From positions 2,232,001 through 2,296,000 of the forward strand of contig CAWJUD010000001.1 of the NCBI GenBank assembly GCA_963845975.1: a stretch of DNA of 64,000 nt, in the 5' to 3' direction. The notes below the pieces were generated by a model. It had not been told where the DNA came from and ran no database searches. It was given only the letters and a program-made list of their open reading frames with translations. Position numbers and translations under genes: made by a program. The stretch's first letter is position 1. Every line of letters begins with the position of its first letter. Source of the stretch: JBEKIK01 sp963845975 (GTDB lineage: Bacteria; Planctomycetota; Planctomycetia; Pirellulales; Thermoguttaceae). Positions 27,561 to 35,934 of this stretch are shown here, piece after piece.

Positions 27561-28487
27561 ATGTCATCGCGAAAAATGTGTGTGGTTTTGCTTTTGGTTT
27601 TGACAATACTTTGGGGGCTGTCGGCCGGTAATGTCCAAGCGCAAGGGCAAAATGAAAACAAAGCAGCAAGCGCAGCGGCCACATCTGAGGTAACAACTCC
27701 GCCCCCGACGTCTACCTCTTCCACTATTACTACTACAGGAACTGCCGTGGCGCCGACAACTGGAACAACCGGGGCGCCGCCCACGGCATCGCCCGCACAG
27801 CCCGCTACGTTCCCAACACCGGGAACGCCCGCAACACCGAATCCGCTTAAACAACGTCCGGCGTCGGCTCAGGCGACTGGGGGCCGTTATGGTGTAATGG
27901 TTGGGCCTAACGGCCAAGTTCTACAATATGGCGAGGGCGGCGGCGGGGGCGGTGGATTCGGAGGCGGAACTGGAGGTGGAGGCGGCGGATTCGGAGGCCC
28001 GGCTGGCGGCGTAGGCGGAGGATTCACTCCCCCAAACGTTAATCTTGATGAATCAGATAAAGCCAGGGCCATTAGTATTAGGGAGCAACAAGCGCAACTG
28101 AGGAGGCTTCAGGGATCTCTCGGCGGTGTGGGACCGTACGGGCTGCTTGTCGCAGCAGGGCGGACGTGGCCGGGCCCACTCGATCCTGAGACGCGGGCAC
28201 TCAATGAAAAAGAGCAAAAAATCGCCGAGGACGTGCAAAAAATCACGGAACAATATAAATCCGGCACGGACAAAGAAGAAAAAGCCAAGCTGAAGAAGCA
28301 AATCGAGGAACTTTCAGGCCAGCAGTTCGATATCCGCCAACAATACCGCGAACTGGAAGTCAAACGATTGGAAACCGAACTCGCCCGGATCCGCGAATCG
28401 ATTCAAAAGCGGACCGAGAACCGGGAGCAGATCATCAAGCGCCACATGGCTCAACTCCTGCACGAGGAAGAGGACCTGGAATTCTAA
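27561..28487 (+). CDS. Secreted Thr/Pro- and Gly-rich protein with C-terminal coiled coil
   Basis: 308 residues with an AAAGGAG Shine-Dalgarno. A signal peptide (CVVLLLVLTILWGLSAGNVQAQ) precedes a Thr/Ala/Pro-rich section (about 30-100), then a glycine-rich tract of GGGGGFGG type (about 130-155), and from ~175 a strongly charged helical region (EEKAKLKKQIEELSGQ, ELEVKRLETELARIRESI) likely to form a coiled coil. No catalytic motif is visible; a structural or periplasmic/cell-surface role is inferred. Direction and spacing put it just downstream of the sigma/kinase pair, so it could be a member of the regulated set. Confidence 0.75.
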   Translation: MSSRKMCVVLLLVLTILWGLSAGNVQAQGQNENKAASAAATSEVTTPPPTSTSSTITTTGTAVAPTTGTTGAPPTASPAQPATFPTPGTPATPNPLKQRPASAQATGGRYGVMVGPNGQVLQYGEGGGGGGGFGGGTGGGGGGFGGPAGGVGGGFTPPNVNLDESDKARAISIREQQAQLRRLQGSLGGVGPYGLLVAAGRTWPGPLDPETRALNEKEQKIAEDVQKITEQYKSGTDKEEKAKLKKQIEELSGQQFDIRQQYRELEVKRLETELARIRESIQKRTENREQIIKRHMAQLLHEEEDLEF

Positions 28488-28510
28488 CTGAGTTCTCCAT
28501 CCATCAAACG

Positions 28511-28577
28511 CCACGGAGGCGCGGAGAACACGAAGAAAACAATTTATTCAATCTCAGTGTCCTCCGTGCTTCCGTGG
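28511..28577. repeat. CCACGGAGG-type inverted repeat
   Basis: A left arm CCACGGAGGCGCGGAGAACACG and a right arm GTGTCCTCCGTGCTTCCGTGG flank an AT-rich 24-bp spacer. This CCACGGAGGCACGGAG family is scattered in many bacterial genomes. Here it separates two genes for secreted proteins and could form a long stem in a shared transcript. Confidence 0.7.
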
Positions 28578-28603
28578 TGATATTCCTGAAAGGAGCTTAT
28601 TTA

Positions 28604-29395
28604 ATGAATCGAAATAAAGGCTTTTTTGTGCCGATTGCTGTCATTTCGGCGGCGATTTTGGCCTCAAGTGTCCAGGCTCAAAATCAAGGCGGCGACCAAT
28701 CCGGTACAATCCCGGCGACCGGCGGAATGGGGGGGGCCGGCATCGGCATTGGACCCATGGGAAAAATATATCTGTTGAACAACGAGAAGCTCCAACAGGA
28801 ATTGGATCTTTCAGATGAACAAAAAACTAAAGTGACTATGGCGGTTGGAGAAGCGTCGAACGCCTTTTCGACTGCCATGAAAAACAGCTTTTCTTCGTTG
28901 CCGCGGAACATCAGCCCCCAGGAACGCACGAACAGAATGGAAAAATTGATAAAGAGCAATCAGGATAAATTTCAGGATATATTTTTGAAAAAGCTGGAAA
29001 AGATCCTGCTGCCCAAACAGTTTGACAGGCTAAAACAAATTTATCTCCAGAAACAAGGGCCCATGGCGTTGTCCGAACCGGAAGTTATCAAGGCCCTGAA
29101 CGTCAGCAAAGAACAACAAGATAAGATTCAGCATTTATACGATGATTTCCAAATTAAATTGAGAGAGGCCACGATGGTCCAGGGGGATGGCCTAGTAAAA
29201 TTCGGGGGAAACAATCTGACAAAAATGACTAAGGAACTCGATGATAAGCTGCTCGATATCCTTACCGCCGATCAACGCGCCGAGCTGGAAAAGATGAAGG
29301 GGGAAAAGGCCGACATCGGTTATTCTTCTTTTAAGATGGAAGGTAGTAGCAAAGATGGTCCAGGCAGACTTGGTGGAAGCGGAGGAGGGAATTAA
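28604..29395 (+). CDS. Secreted helical protein with Spy/CpxP-like LSDEQ repeats
   Basis: About 263 residues from an ATG with a GAAAGGAG Shine-Dalgarno. Signal peptide MNRNKGFFVPIAVISAAILASSVQAQ, then a Gly-rich linker. The body has two similar helical units: LQQELDLSDEQKTKVTMAV followed by LEKILLPKQFDRLKQIYLQ, and VIKALNVSKEQQDKIQHLY followed by LLDILTADQRAELEKMKGE. This repeated L-x-L-S-x-E-Q / L-T-x-x-Q-R pattern recalls periplasmic Spy/CpxP chaperone-like proteins and is frequent in planctomycete secretomes. The tail is Gly/Ser-rich. A chaperone or stress role is only inference. Confidence 0.75.
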   Translation: MNRNKGFFVPIAVISAAILASSVQAQNQGGDQSGTIPATGGMGGAGIGIGPMGKIYLLNNEKLQQELDLSDEQKTKVTMAVGEASNAFSTAMKNSFSSLPRNISPQERTNRMEKLIKSNQDKFQDIFLKKLEKILLPKQFDRLKQIYLQKQGPMALSEPEVIKALNVSKEQQDKIQHLYDDFQIKLREATMVQGDGLVKFGGNNLTKMTKELDDKLLDILTADQRAELEKMKGEKADIGYSSFKMEGSSKDGPGRLGGSGGGN

Positions 29396-29797
29396 TAACG
29401 CACGCTGAGTATTGCATCGCGCAACTCTTGCACAAGTAACAGGACCTGGAATTCCAACCGCGCTACTTGCCCCGGCGCGGAACCCAGGTTAATAGTCCTA
29501 GGGCGTCTACTGCTTTGTGCAAAACCAAAGGGTTTTGTCAGTACATTAGACGCTCTAATTATTTCTTGTACGCAATGATATCATCCAATCCTATTTAAGC
29601 GGATTTTTCCATTCCCGGGAATCCCCTATATTGTGGTTGACCTACGCGAAAGGTATAAAGTATACTAAAGTCCACTTATTCAATCGATTTAAGCCTCAAC
29701 AGGCCGAGTTATGGGCAAACCGGAAGCGTAACGCTATTGTAGTGATTTCTGGGAATAGATATTATTCCCACTCGTTTTCAAAACGAGGAGAAAAACC
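29396..29797. other. Intergenic region with a copy of an upstream gene's 3' end
   Basis: No gene recognised. At 29422-29456 the sequence (CAACTCTTGCAC... AGGACCTGGAATTC) repeats, with a few changes, the last codons of the Gly-rich protein gene at 28452-28486. It looks like a remnant of a duplication that included that gene's end. The rest is AT-rich and leads into the acquired-looking cassette. Confidence 0.5.
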
Positions 29798-30547
29798 ATG
29801 GCGCAAACATCTTCCATCGAGTGGACCGAATCGACGTGGAATCCCGTGACCGGATGCACGAAAATCAGCGCCGGCTGCGCGCATTGCTATGCCGAACGGA
29901 TGGCTAAGCGGCTCAGGGCGATGGGCCAGCGCCGCTATCGCAATGAGTTCAAAGTCACGCTACAGCCCGACGTGCTCGGTGTGCCCCTGCATTGGAAACG
30001 GCCGCGCATGATTTTCGTCAATTCGATGAGCGATCTTTTTCACGAGGATGTACCAACCGATTACATCGCCAAAGTATTTTCCGTGATGCAAGCGGCTTCG
30101 CAGCATACTTTTCAAGTTCTAACAAAACGGCCTGAGCGGGCTGCGGAACTGGCCCTCGATCTCCCATGGCCCGCCAACGTTTGGATGGGCACGACCGTTG
30201 AAAGCGCTGATTATCTTTATCGCATCAATTCTTTGGTCCAAATTCCCGCCAAGATTCGCTTCCTGTCCCTCGAGCCGTTGCTGGGGCCGATTACTAAATT
30301 ACCGTTAAAAGGCATCCATTGGGTAATCGTGGGCGGCGAGTCGGGGCCGAATGCCAGAGCGATGCAATCGAAATGGGTTTTTCAAATTCGGGATCAATGC
30401 CAAGAAAACGGAGTGCCGTTTTTCTTCAAACAATGGGGCGGAGTGAATAAATCCTTGGCTGGGCGAGAACTCGATGGGCGAATTTGGAGTGAAAATCCAT
30501 CATGTAGTGGAGATTATAATGCCCAGAAAAAAAGATCGGTGGCCTGA
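29798..30547 (+). CDS. DUF5131 (phage Gp37/Gp68-type) three-Cys-motif protein
   Basis: 249 residues with a GAGGAG Shine-Dalgarno. The N-terminus, SIEWTESTWNPVTGCTKISAGCAHCYAERMA, carries the diagnostic C-x6-C-x2-C, a spacing variant of radical-SAM cysteines. It is followed by IFVNSMSDLFHEDVP, FQVLTKRPERA, WMGTTVESADYLYRI, FLSLEPLLGP and WVIVGGESGPNARAM, which are the conserved blocks of the family. A 4Fe-4S/SAM role is inferred from the cysteines; the substrate is unknown. The end overlaps the next gene, tcmP, by 29 bp, and the two families are habitual neighbours in phage and mobile regions. Confidence 0.92.
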   Translation: MAQTSSIEWTESTWNPVTGCTKISAGCAHCYAERMAKRLRAMGQRRYRNEFKVTLQPDVLGVPLHWKRPRMIFVNSMSDLFHEDVPTDYIAKVFSVMQAASQHTFQVLTKRPERAAELALDLPWPANVWMGTTVESADYLYRINSLVQIPAKIRFLSLEPLLGPITKLPLKGIHWVIVGGESGPNARAMQSKWVFQIRDQCQENGVPFFFKQWGGVNKSLAGRELDGRIWSENPSCSGDYNAQKKRSVA

Positions 30548-31388
30548 TCTATGCAAGCTTGTAGAAAAAGATGATGGACTTCCTACATGGGAGGAAGCTC
30601 AACATTGGACCGAACAAAAATTATATTTCTGGTATCGTTATCTGGACATTACCACCGATGCAATGTTTGACAAGGCCCCGTTCCGTGGTGGCTTGGTTTA
30701 TGTTGATTTATTTGCAGGCGCAGGTGTTTGCACTTTAAAGGATACAGGCAAAAGAATTCCGGGATCTGTTTATATCGCCGCAAATATGACAAAGCCTTTT
30801 TGCAATATTATTGCCTGTGAAGAAAATCAAGAATATGCAGCAGCATGCAAATCTCGCTTGGACAATACATATGTTAAGAATCGATGTTTTGTGCTTCAAG
30901 GTGACAGCAATCAACTAATTGATCAAGTCGTCTCACTTATCCCCCACAATACACTTACAATTGCATTTATTGATCCCAAGGGATTGGATGCGCAATTTTC
31001 TACAATTAAAACATTGTCAAAGAATGCACGCGTTGATTTTGTCATATTATTTGCAGATGCTTACGATATTACCAGAAATGTAGAATATCATTATAGGAAG
31101 GATTTTAATTCAAAACTCGATCAAGTATTAGGGCCTGATTCTGATTGGCGAAATAGGCTTGATAATCTTTCAAATCCCACTGGAAATAACAAACGAAATT
31201 TGTTCGCGGATATTTATAAGGAACAATTAAGTAGACACCTTGGATATACTTTTTTTGGACATAAGACGATTAAAAGTTCTAGAGGACCACTTTACAAACT
31301 CATCTATGCTTCACAAGATAAAAAGGGATTGGAATTTTGGGATAAAGCCACTGCGAAAGATGTCGGTGGTCAAAAGAATCTTTTTTGA
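30519..31388 (+). CDS. tcmP: Three-Cys-motif partner protein TcmP
   Basis: 289 residues from ATG 30519, which has GGAG seven bases upstream. The fold looks like a Rossmann methyltransferase: VYVDLFAGAGVC (motif I), IIACEENQEYAAACKSRL (acidic residue after the second strand) and LTIAFIDPKGLDAQF (motif IV-like), then VDFVILFADAYDI. The partner family is named for co-occurrence with the Cys-motif protein encoded immediately upstream and overlapping it. Base composition is strongly AT-rich compared with recG next door, so it was probably acquired recently. It converges on recG with only about 11 bp between stops. No toxin motif is seen; a nucleic-acid modifying pair is a guess. Confidence 0.9.
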   Translation: MPRKKDRWPDLCKLVEKDDGLPTWEEAQHWTEQKLYFWYRYLDITTDAMFDKAPFRGGLVYVDLFAGAGVCTLKDTGKRIPGSVYIAANMTKPFCNIIACEENQEYAAACKSRLDNTYVKNRCFVLQGDSNQLIDQVVSLIPHNTLTIAFIDPKGLDAQFSTIKTLSKNARVDFVILFADAYDITRNVEYHYRKDFNSKLDQVLGPDSDWRNRLDNLSNPTGNNKRNLFADIYKEQLSRHLGYTFFGHKTIKSSRGPLYKLIYASQDKKGLEFWDKATAKDVGGQKNLF

Positions 31389-31399
31389 ATACATTATCC

Positions 31400-33490
31400 T
31401 TACCCCACGTCGCCTAAATCCAATGCTTTGCCGTAGCGGCGGAGCATCATTGTGCGGAGTTTAGCGTGTTTTTCTTGGGCTAATCCTGGATCGATGGTGA
31501 CAAGTTCTTGGGCGTCGCGGCGGGCTTCGGTCAAAAGGTCGGCGTCGCGCACTAAATCGGCGATCATTAGCGGGGGCAGGCCGTGCTGACGGGTGCCGAA
31601 CAGTTCGCCTGGGCCGCGCAGTCGGAAGTCGGTCTCGGCCAGTTCAAATCCGTCGGTCGATGAGACGAAGGCCTTGAGGCGTTCGATCGATTCCGGGGTT
31701 TGCGGATTGCCGAACACGCAGCAGAAGCCGGGAAATTTACCCCGGCTGATTCGACCGCGCAATTGATGCAGTTGGGCCAGGCCGAAGCGTTCGCCGCTTT
31801 CAATGGTCATGAGCGTGGCGTTGGGCACGTCCACGCCCACCTCGACTACCGACGTGGCTGCCAATACCTGGATTTCACCCCGGCGAAAATCGTCCATCAG
31901 GGCGTCTTTTTCCTCCGCTGTCATGCGACCGTGGATCAGGGCGAGGCGGAAATCGGCCAGCGGGCCGTTGCTGAGGCCCTCGAATGTCGCATCCAGGCTT
32001 GCGGTGGCGGTCTGGTCAGATTCCTCGACCAAGGGCGTGATGACGTATCCCTGCCGTCCTTCGCGGAGTTTTTTCTTGAAGAATTCCCACCACTTATCGC
32101 GCTTTTCATCGTTGGCCAGATAGGTATGCACTTTTTGCCGGCCCGGCGGGCAGTCGTGCAATGTTGATACGTCGAGATCGCCGAACAGGGTCAGGGCGAT
32201 TGTCCGCGGGATGGGAGTGGCGGTCATCACCAGGTAATGCGGGTCCAATCCGGCGTATTTCAACATCGCTCGCTGGCGGACGCCGAACTTGTGCTGCTCG
32301 TCGATCACCACCAGCCCGAGCTTGGCAAAGGATACGTCTTCCTGGATGATCGCCTGCGTGCCGACGACAATGTCAACCTCGCCGGCGGCGATTTGTTGTA
32401 AAAGCGCACCGCGTTGAGCGTTTGGCAATCCGCCGATCAACTGCGCGCGGCGGACACGGCTTGCGGCGAGTAATTTGTCCAGCGTTAGCACGTGTTGCCG
32501 GGCGAGGACTTCGGTGGGGGCCATCAAGACCGCCTGATATCCGTGCGCAACGGCCAGGAGCATGGCATAAACGGCCACCACGGTTTTTCCGGAGCCCACT
32601 TCGCCCTGCAACAGCCGGTTCATGGGCAGGGGGCCGGCCATGTCGCGGGCGATCTCGGCGATGGCCTGGCGCTGGCCTTCGGTCAGTTCGAAGGGGAACA
32701 GGCGGCGGATCCGGGCATCGATCCGGGCTGTGGCTTCCAAAACCGGCGATCGGCGCTGGTCGTGTTGCTGCCGCCGCTTTACGGCCAGGGCCAATTGCAA
32801 CACGAAAAGCTCTTGATACACGAATCGCCGCCGCGCATGGTCAAGGCTTTCCCGGTCGCCGGGAAAATGAATTTGCGGCAGGGCCTGGCGAATGGGCCAG
32901 AGTTTATGGGATTGGAGATATTCGGGGGGAAAGACTTCGTCGAGCGATTCCACGTAATCATCCAGTGCGTAACGGACGATCTTGCGCATGTGCCACTGCT
33001 GCAAACCTTCGGTGAGCGGGTAGACGGGCAGTATTTTGCCGGCCGGCTCCTCATCATCATCGACGAGGGTTTCCACGCGGGGATGATGCATCTGCCACAT
33101 GAGCCCTTCGTATTTTGGCTTGCCGGAGAGGGCCACGCGCCGGCCATAATCGAATTTCTCCCGCATGAAGGGCATGTTGAACCACAGTGCGCGGAGATAG
33201 TCGGTTCCGGAGCGGATAAGCACGCCCAGCACTGCCCGGCCGGATTGGGAGGTGCGGAGTTCGATGTCATCGACCACGCCGCGGACGGTTTGCAGTTTGC
33301 CTTCTTCCAGGCGGGCGATTTCGCGCTCGTCGGTAAAGTCCTGGTAGTCGCGGGGGAAGTAGAAAAGCACGTCGGCGACGGCGTGCAACTCCAGTCGCTG
33401 GAGCAATTCAGCGCGTTCCGGCCCCACGCCTTTGAGATACTGCACGGGCGTGGCGAGCGATTTGGCGGGCGTGGGCTGCGGATCGTTCAT
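31400..33490 (-). CDS. recG: ATP-dependent DNA helicase RecG
   Basis: A 696-residue branch-migrating helicase that remodels stalled replication forks and Holliday junctions. The start at 33490 gives MNDPQPTP...VQYLKGVGPERAELL, the family N-terminus; the longer frame upstream adds unrelated residues. The wedge/OB domain spans roughly 60-230 (RGVVDDIELRTSQSG, LSGKPKYEG). Helicase motifs follow: LLQGEVGSGKTVVA (Walker A), VVIDEQHKFGV (DExH-type box), VMTATPIPRT (motif III), ATSVVEVGVDVPNA (IV/V) and QLRGRISRG (VI). The C-terminal block FGTRQHGLPPL is also typical. It appears to be monocistronic. Confidence 0.97.
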   Translation of the reverse strand: MNDPQPTPAKSLATPVQYLKGVGPERAELLQRLELHAVADVLFYFPRDYQDFTDEREIARLEEGKLQTVRGVVDDIELRTSQSGRAVLGVLIRSGTDYLRALWFNMPFMREKFDYGRRVALSGKPKYEGLMWQMHHPRVETLVDDDEEPAGKILPVYPLTEGLQQWHMRKIVRYALDDYVESLDEVFPPEYLQSHKLWPIRQALPQIHFPGDRESLDHARRRFVYQELFVLQLALAVKRRQQHDQRRSPVLEATARIDARIRRLFPFELTEGQRQAIAEIARDMAGPLPMNRLLQGEVGSGKTVVAVYAMLLAVAHGYQAVLMAPTEVLARQHVLTLDKLLAASRVRRAQLIGGLPNAQRGALLQQIAAGEVDIVVGTQAIIQEDVSFAKLGLVVIDEQHKFGVRQRAMLKYAGLDPHYLVMTATPIPRTIALTLFGDLDVSTLHDCPPGRQKVHTYLANDEKRDKWWEFFKKKLREGRQGYVITPLVEESDQTATASLDATFEGLSNGPLADFRLALIHGRMTAEEKDALMDDFRRGEIQVLAATSVVEVGVDVPNATLMTIESGERFGLAQLHQLRGRISRGKFPGFCCVFGNPQTPESIERLKAFVSSTDGFELAETDFRLRGPGELFGTRQHGLPPLMIADLVRDADLLTEARRDAQELVTIDPGLAQEKHAKLRTMMLRRYGKALDLGDVG

Positions 33491-33856
33491 GTGCTCTATT
33501 GTAAAAGACTTAAGTAGGAGATTGTAGGATGTCTGAACCGCCCAAAGTGCGTTCTTTCGTTGACACACACTTAATATTTGCGTTTCTGAGATCAACACCA
33601 TGAAAACACGGCCTATTTATCGAGAAATCCAGGGGGTATTGTCAAATTATCGGCCGGTAATACAATGTAATATCATCCGCCGTGGACTTCATTGAGTTTC
33701 AGATTGACAAAGTGACATGCATTGGGGCGCAACATGAGTTGGGGCGGCAATTGTACTGCCGCCCCGGTTTCGCCCGGCGGGACGGGAGTACAACTCCCGT
33801 CCCAACGCAGATTTATCAACCTGGGACTCGATAGCCCTGCTGCTGATCGCTTGCTG
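33491..33856. repeat. Intergenic region with family D repeat, copy 2
   Basis: No gene. Family D occupies about 33690-33811: TTGAGTTTCAGATTGACAAAG, then the stem GGGGCGGCA/TGCCGCCCC, and a second hairpin GACGGGAGT/ACTCCCGTC. The stem differs from copy 1 at 18436 by paired changes on both sides. The recG promoter should lie at the left of this region. Confidence 0.6.
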
Positions 33857-33901
33857 GAAACTGTCAACTGTAAACCGACGACTTAAGACTGGTGTTTCCA
33901 T
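33857..33901 (+). repeat. 7-bp periodic array ending at the RHH gene start
   Basis: Six units in exact 7-bp register (GAAACTG, TCAACTG, TAAACCG, ACGACTT, AAGACTG, GTGTTTC) run straight into the ATG at 33900. Units share an xxAACTG flavour. No Shine-Dalgarno is visible for the gene. The unit resembles the array before the deacetylase gene (39052-39093, opposite strand). Confidence 0.6.
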
Positions 33902-34202
33902 GACAGCCAAGAAAAAACGCGAGATCGTGACCTTCAAAGTGGACGAGCCGCTTTGGGAGGCCATGCGGGGAATTTCCAATCGCTCGGAGTTCATCCGCTC
34001 GGCGATTCTGTCCGCTTTGGATAGTGTATGTCCTTTGTGCAAGGGATCGGGGATTCTCACGCCCGACCAACACAAGCACTGGGAGACATTTGCCAAAAAT
34101 CACGCCTTGGAGGAATGCGAGGATTGCCACGCCGTGCATCTGGTGTGCGTGGCGCGCGGCGATACGGATGGGTCGCCAAGGGATGGTGAGGATTTGCGAT
34201 GA
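33900..34202 (+). CDS. Ribbon-helix-helix protein with C-terminal Cys-rich zinc site; candidate metal regulator
   Basis: 100 residues. The N-terminal part, REIVTFKVDEPLWEAMRGISNRSEFIRSAILSAL, is a CopG/Arc-type ribbon-helix-helix with the DNA-contacting strand near residues 8-14. The C-terminal half has CPLC, then HKHWETF, then CEDCHAVHLVC: four to five Cys and several His residues that can bind a metal ion. The stop codon overlaps the start of the zinc-type binding-protein gene as ATGA, so the two are translationally coupled. By analogy with NikR, which joins RHH and metal binding, it may be a zinc-responsive repressor of the transporter; this is inference. No Fur/Zur gene is seen here. Confidence 0.8.
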   Translation: MTAKKKREIVTFKVDEPLWEAMRGISNRSEFIRSAILSALDSVCPLCKGSGILTPDQHKHWETFAKNHALEECEDCHAVHLVCVARGDTDGSPRDGEDLR

Positions 34203-35116
34203 TACGGAATGTTTTTGTAATAGCGATAATCATTTTTGCCGCGGCGAAAATTCCGGCGGCGGAACCCCTTGAGGTGTTCGCCGGCATTCCGCCGGTGGCC
34301 TATCTGGTCGAGCGCATCGGGGGAGATCGAGTTCACGTAGAGGTCTTCATTCAGCCGGGCCAGGATCCGCACACCTTCGAGCCGGGGCCGAGGCAAATCC
34401 AAGCCTTGGGCCGAGCCCAGTTGTTTTTCAAGGCGGGCATGCCTTTCGAGAACCAAGTTTTGGAAAAAATTCGCACTGCTCGTCCACGGCTGATAGTGGT
34501 AGATACCGCTCATGGTATCGAAAAGAGGCGTATTTCCGGGGAAAATGCCGTTGGAAAGGCTCGGCACGAAGGAAAGCGCGATTCCGAGGATTCGCCAGGG
34601 GATTCGGCCGATGATCTTGATCCGCACGTGTGGCTATCGCCGCCGCTTTTGAAAATAATGGCGGCCAATATCGCTTCGGCTTTGGAAAAGAGCGATCCCG
34701 GGGGCGGCGTTTTTTTCAAGGCGAATCTTTCACGGTTACATCGAGAGTTGGATATCGTGGATGCTAAAATCCGCGGGGAGTTAAAGCCGTATGAGGGGAG
34801 ATCGTTTTTCGTGTTTCATCCGGCCTTCGGCTATTTTGGCGATTGTTATCATCTGAAGCAAGAGGCCGTCGAAGCCGGGGGCAAGCAGCCATCGCCCAAG
34901 CAGCTTCTAGACCTGGTGCAAAAAGCCAAGTCCGAGAATGCGCGGATCATATTCGTCCAACCGCAGTTTGACCCGCATAGCGCGCAGGCCGTGGCCGACG
35001 CCATTGGCGGCCGTGTAGTGCCCGTCAACGACATGGAAAAGGACGTACTTGCCAATTTGCGGGATATAGCCGGCAAAATTGGAAAGGCGTTCAGGGGATC
35101 TCACGGGGAACATTGA
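34199..35116 (+). CDS. znuA: Metal ABC transporter substrate-binding protein (zinc/manganese type)
   Basis: 305-residue cluster A-I binding protein for Zn2+ or Mn2+ uptake. Signal peptide MIRNVFVIAIIIFAAAKIPA. Metal ligands are apparent: VFIQPGQDPHTFEPGP (His), DDLDPHVWLSP (His), FFVFHPAFGYFGDCY (His) and a late acidic residue near VPVNDMEKD. The segment between the first two, rich in His, Lys, Glu and Asp (HEGKRDSEDSPGDSADD), corresponds to the acidic/His loop characteristic of ZnuA. Overlap with the upstream RHH gene suggests local regulation. No lipobox is visible. Confidence 0.92.
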   Translation: MIRNVFVIAIIIFAAAKIPAAEPLEVFAGIPPVAYLVERIGGDRVHVEVFIQPGQDPHTFEPGPRQIQALGRAQLFFKAGMPFENQVLEKIRTARPRLIVVDTAHGIEKRRISGENAVGKARHEGKRDSEDSPGDSADDLDPHVWLSPPLLKIMAANIASALEKSDPGGGVFFKANLSRLHRELDIVDAKIRGELKPYEGRSFFVFHPAFGYFGDCYHLKQEAVEAGGKQPSPKQLLDLVQKAKSENARIIFVQPQFDPHSAQAVADAIGGRVVPVNDMEKDVLANLRDIAGKIGKAFRGSHGEH

Positions 35117-35179
35117 TATGATTTACGTTACCACGGCGGAGCGTGGGAACGAGGTTTGGAATAACATACATAGATTCAC

Positions 35180-35934
35180 ATGCCTGGCGAACCGGTTGTT
35201 TCACTGCGCAACGTTTCGTTTTCCTACGGCCACGCGCCGGTATTGGAAGACGTGAGTTTCGACGTCGGCCGGCTGGAATCGATGTGCATTGTCGGCCCGA
35301 ACGGCGGCGGCAAAACAACGCTGGTGAAACTGATCCTTGGGCTGCTTGCGCCAGGGCCGGGGAGATTCGGGTGTTCGGCCGGGCTGCTTGGCTGGCGCGG
35401 TCGAGTATCGGGTATATGCCCCAGCACGTGTTTTACGATCCGCAATTTCCGGTGACCGTAATGGACATCGTGTTGATGGGACGGCTTGGCCGGCGGGGGT
35501 TGGGGGGTTTTTTCGGCTGGCACGATCGCGCAGACCGTCAAGCGGCGCTGGAATCGCTGGAACAAGTGGACATGGGCGCCTTTATCCATTGGCCTTTTGC
35601 CTCGCTCTCCGGCGGACAGCGGCAGCGGGCCCTGGTGGCCCGGGCGCTTTGCAGCCGGCCCGAGTTGCTGCTATTGGACGAGCCCACGTCGAACGTCGAC
35701 ACGTTGGTGGAGTCGCACCTCTGGGAGTTGCTCCGCAAATTGAACCGGAGCATGACCATTCTCATGGTCACCCACGATTTAGGAGTCGTTTCAAATCTGG
35801 CGGAAAAAGTTATTTGCGTAAATCGCAATGTGGTGCTACACACGACCAGGGAGGTCACCGGCGAGTTGATAAGCAATCTTTACGGAGGACATGTGCGCAT
35901 GGTCCGACACGGCGAGCACCTGGAAAAAGGATGA
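35180..35934 (+). pseudogene. znuC: Metal ABC transporter ATP-binding protein, single frameshift
   Basis: The start frame encodes VSLRNVSFSYGHAPVLEDVSF and GPNGGGKTTLVKLILGLLAPGPG (Walker A), then loses register near 35,355. The next frame continues GEIRVFGRAAW...SIGYMPQHVFYDPQFPVTVMDIVLMGRLG (Q-loop), FASLSGGQRQRALVARALC (signature), LLLLDEPTSNVD (Walker B) and MTILMVTHDLG (switch His). One G is missing from a GGCCGGGGAGA context compared with the expected frame. With that base restored the protein is a complete ~250-residue ZnuC between znuA and znuB. A sequencing error, recent decay or slippage is possible. The stop codon begins a 12-unit heptamer array. Confidence 0.88.

Noticed and set aside
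29396..29797. Possible tRNA or attachment site next to the DUF5131-TcmP cassette
   Set aside because: No cloverleaf or T-loop consensus could be found, and no direct repeat bounds the cassette.
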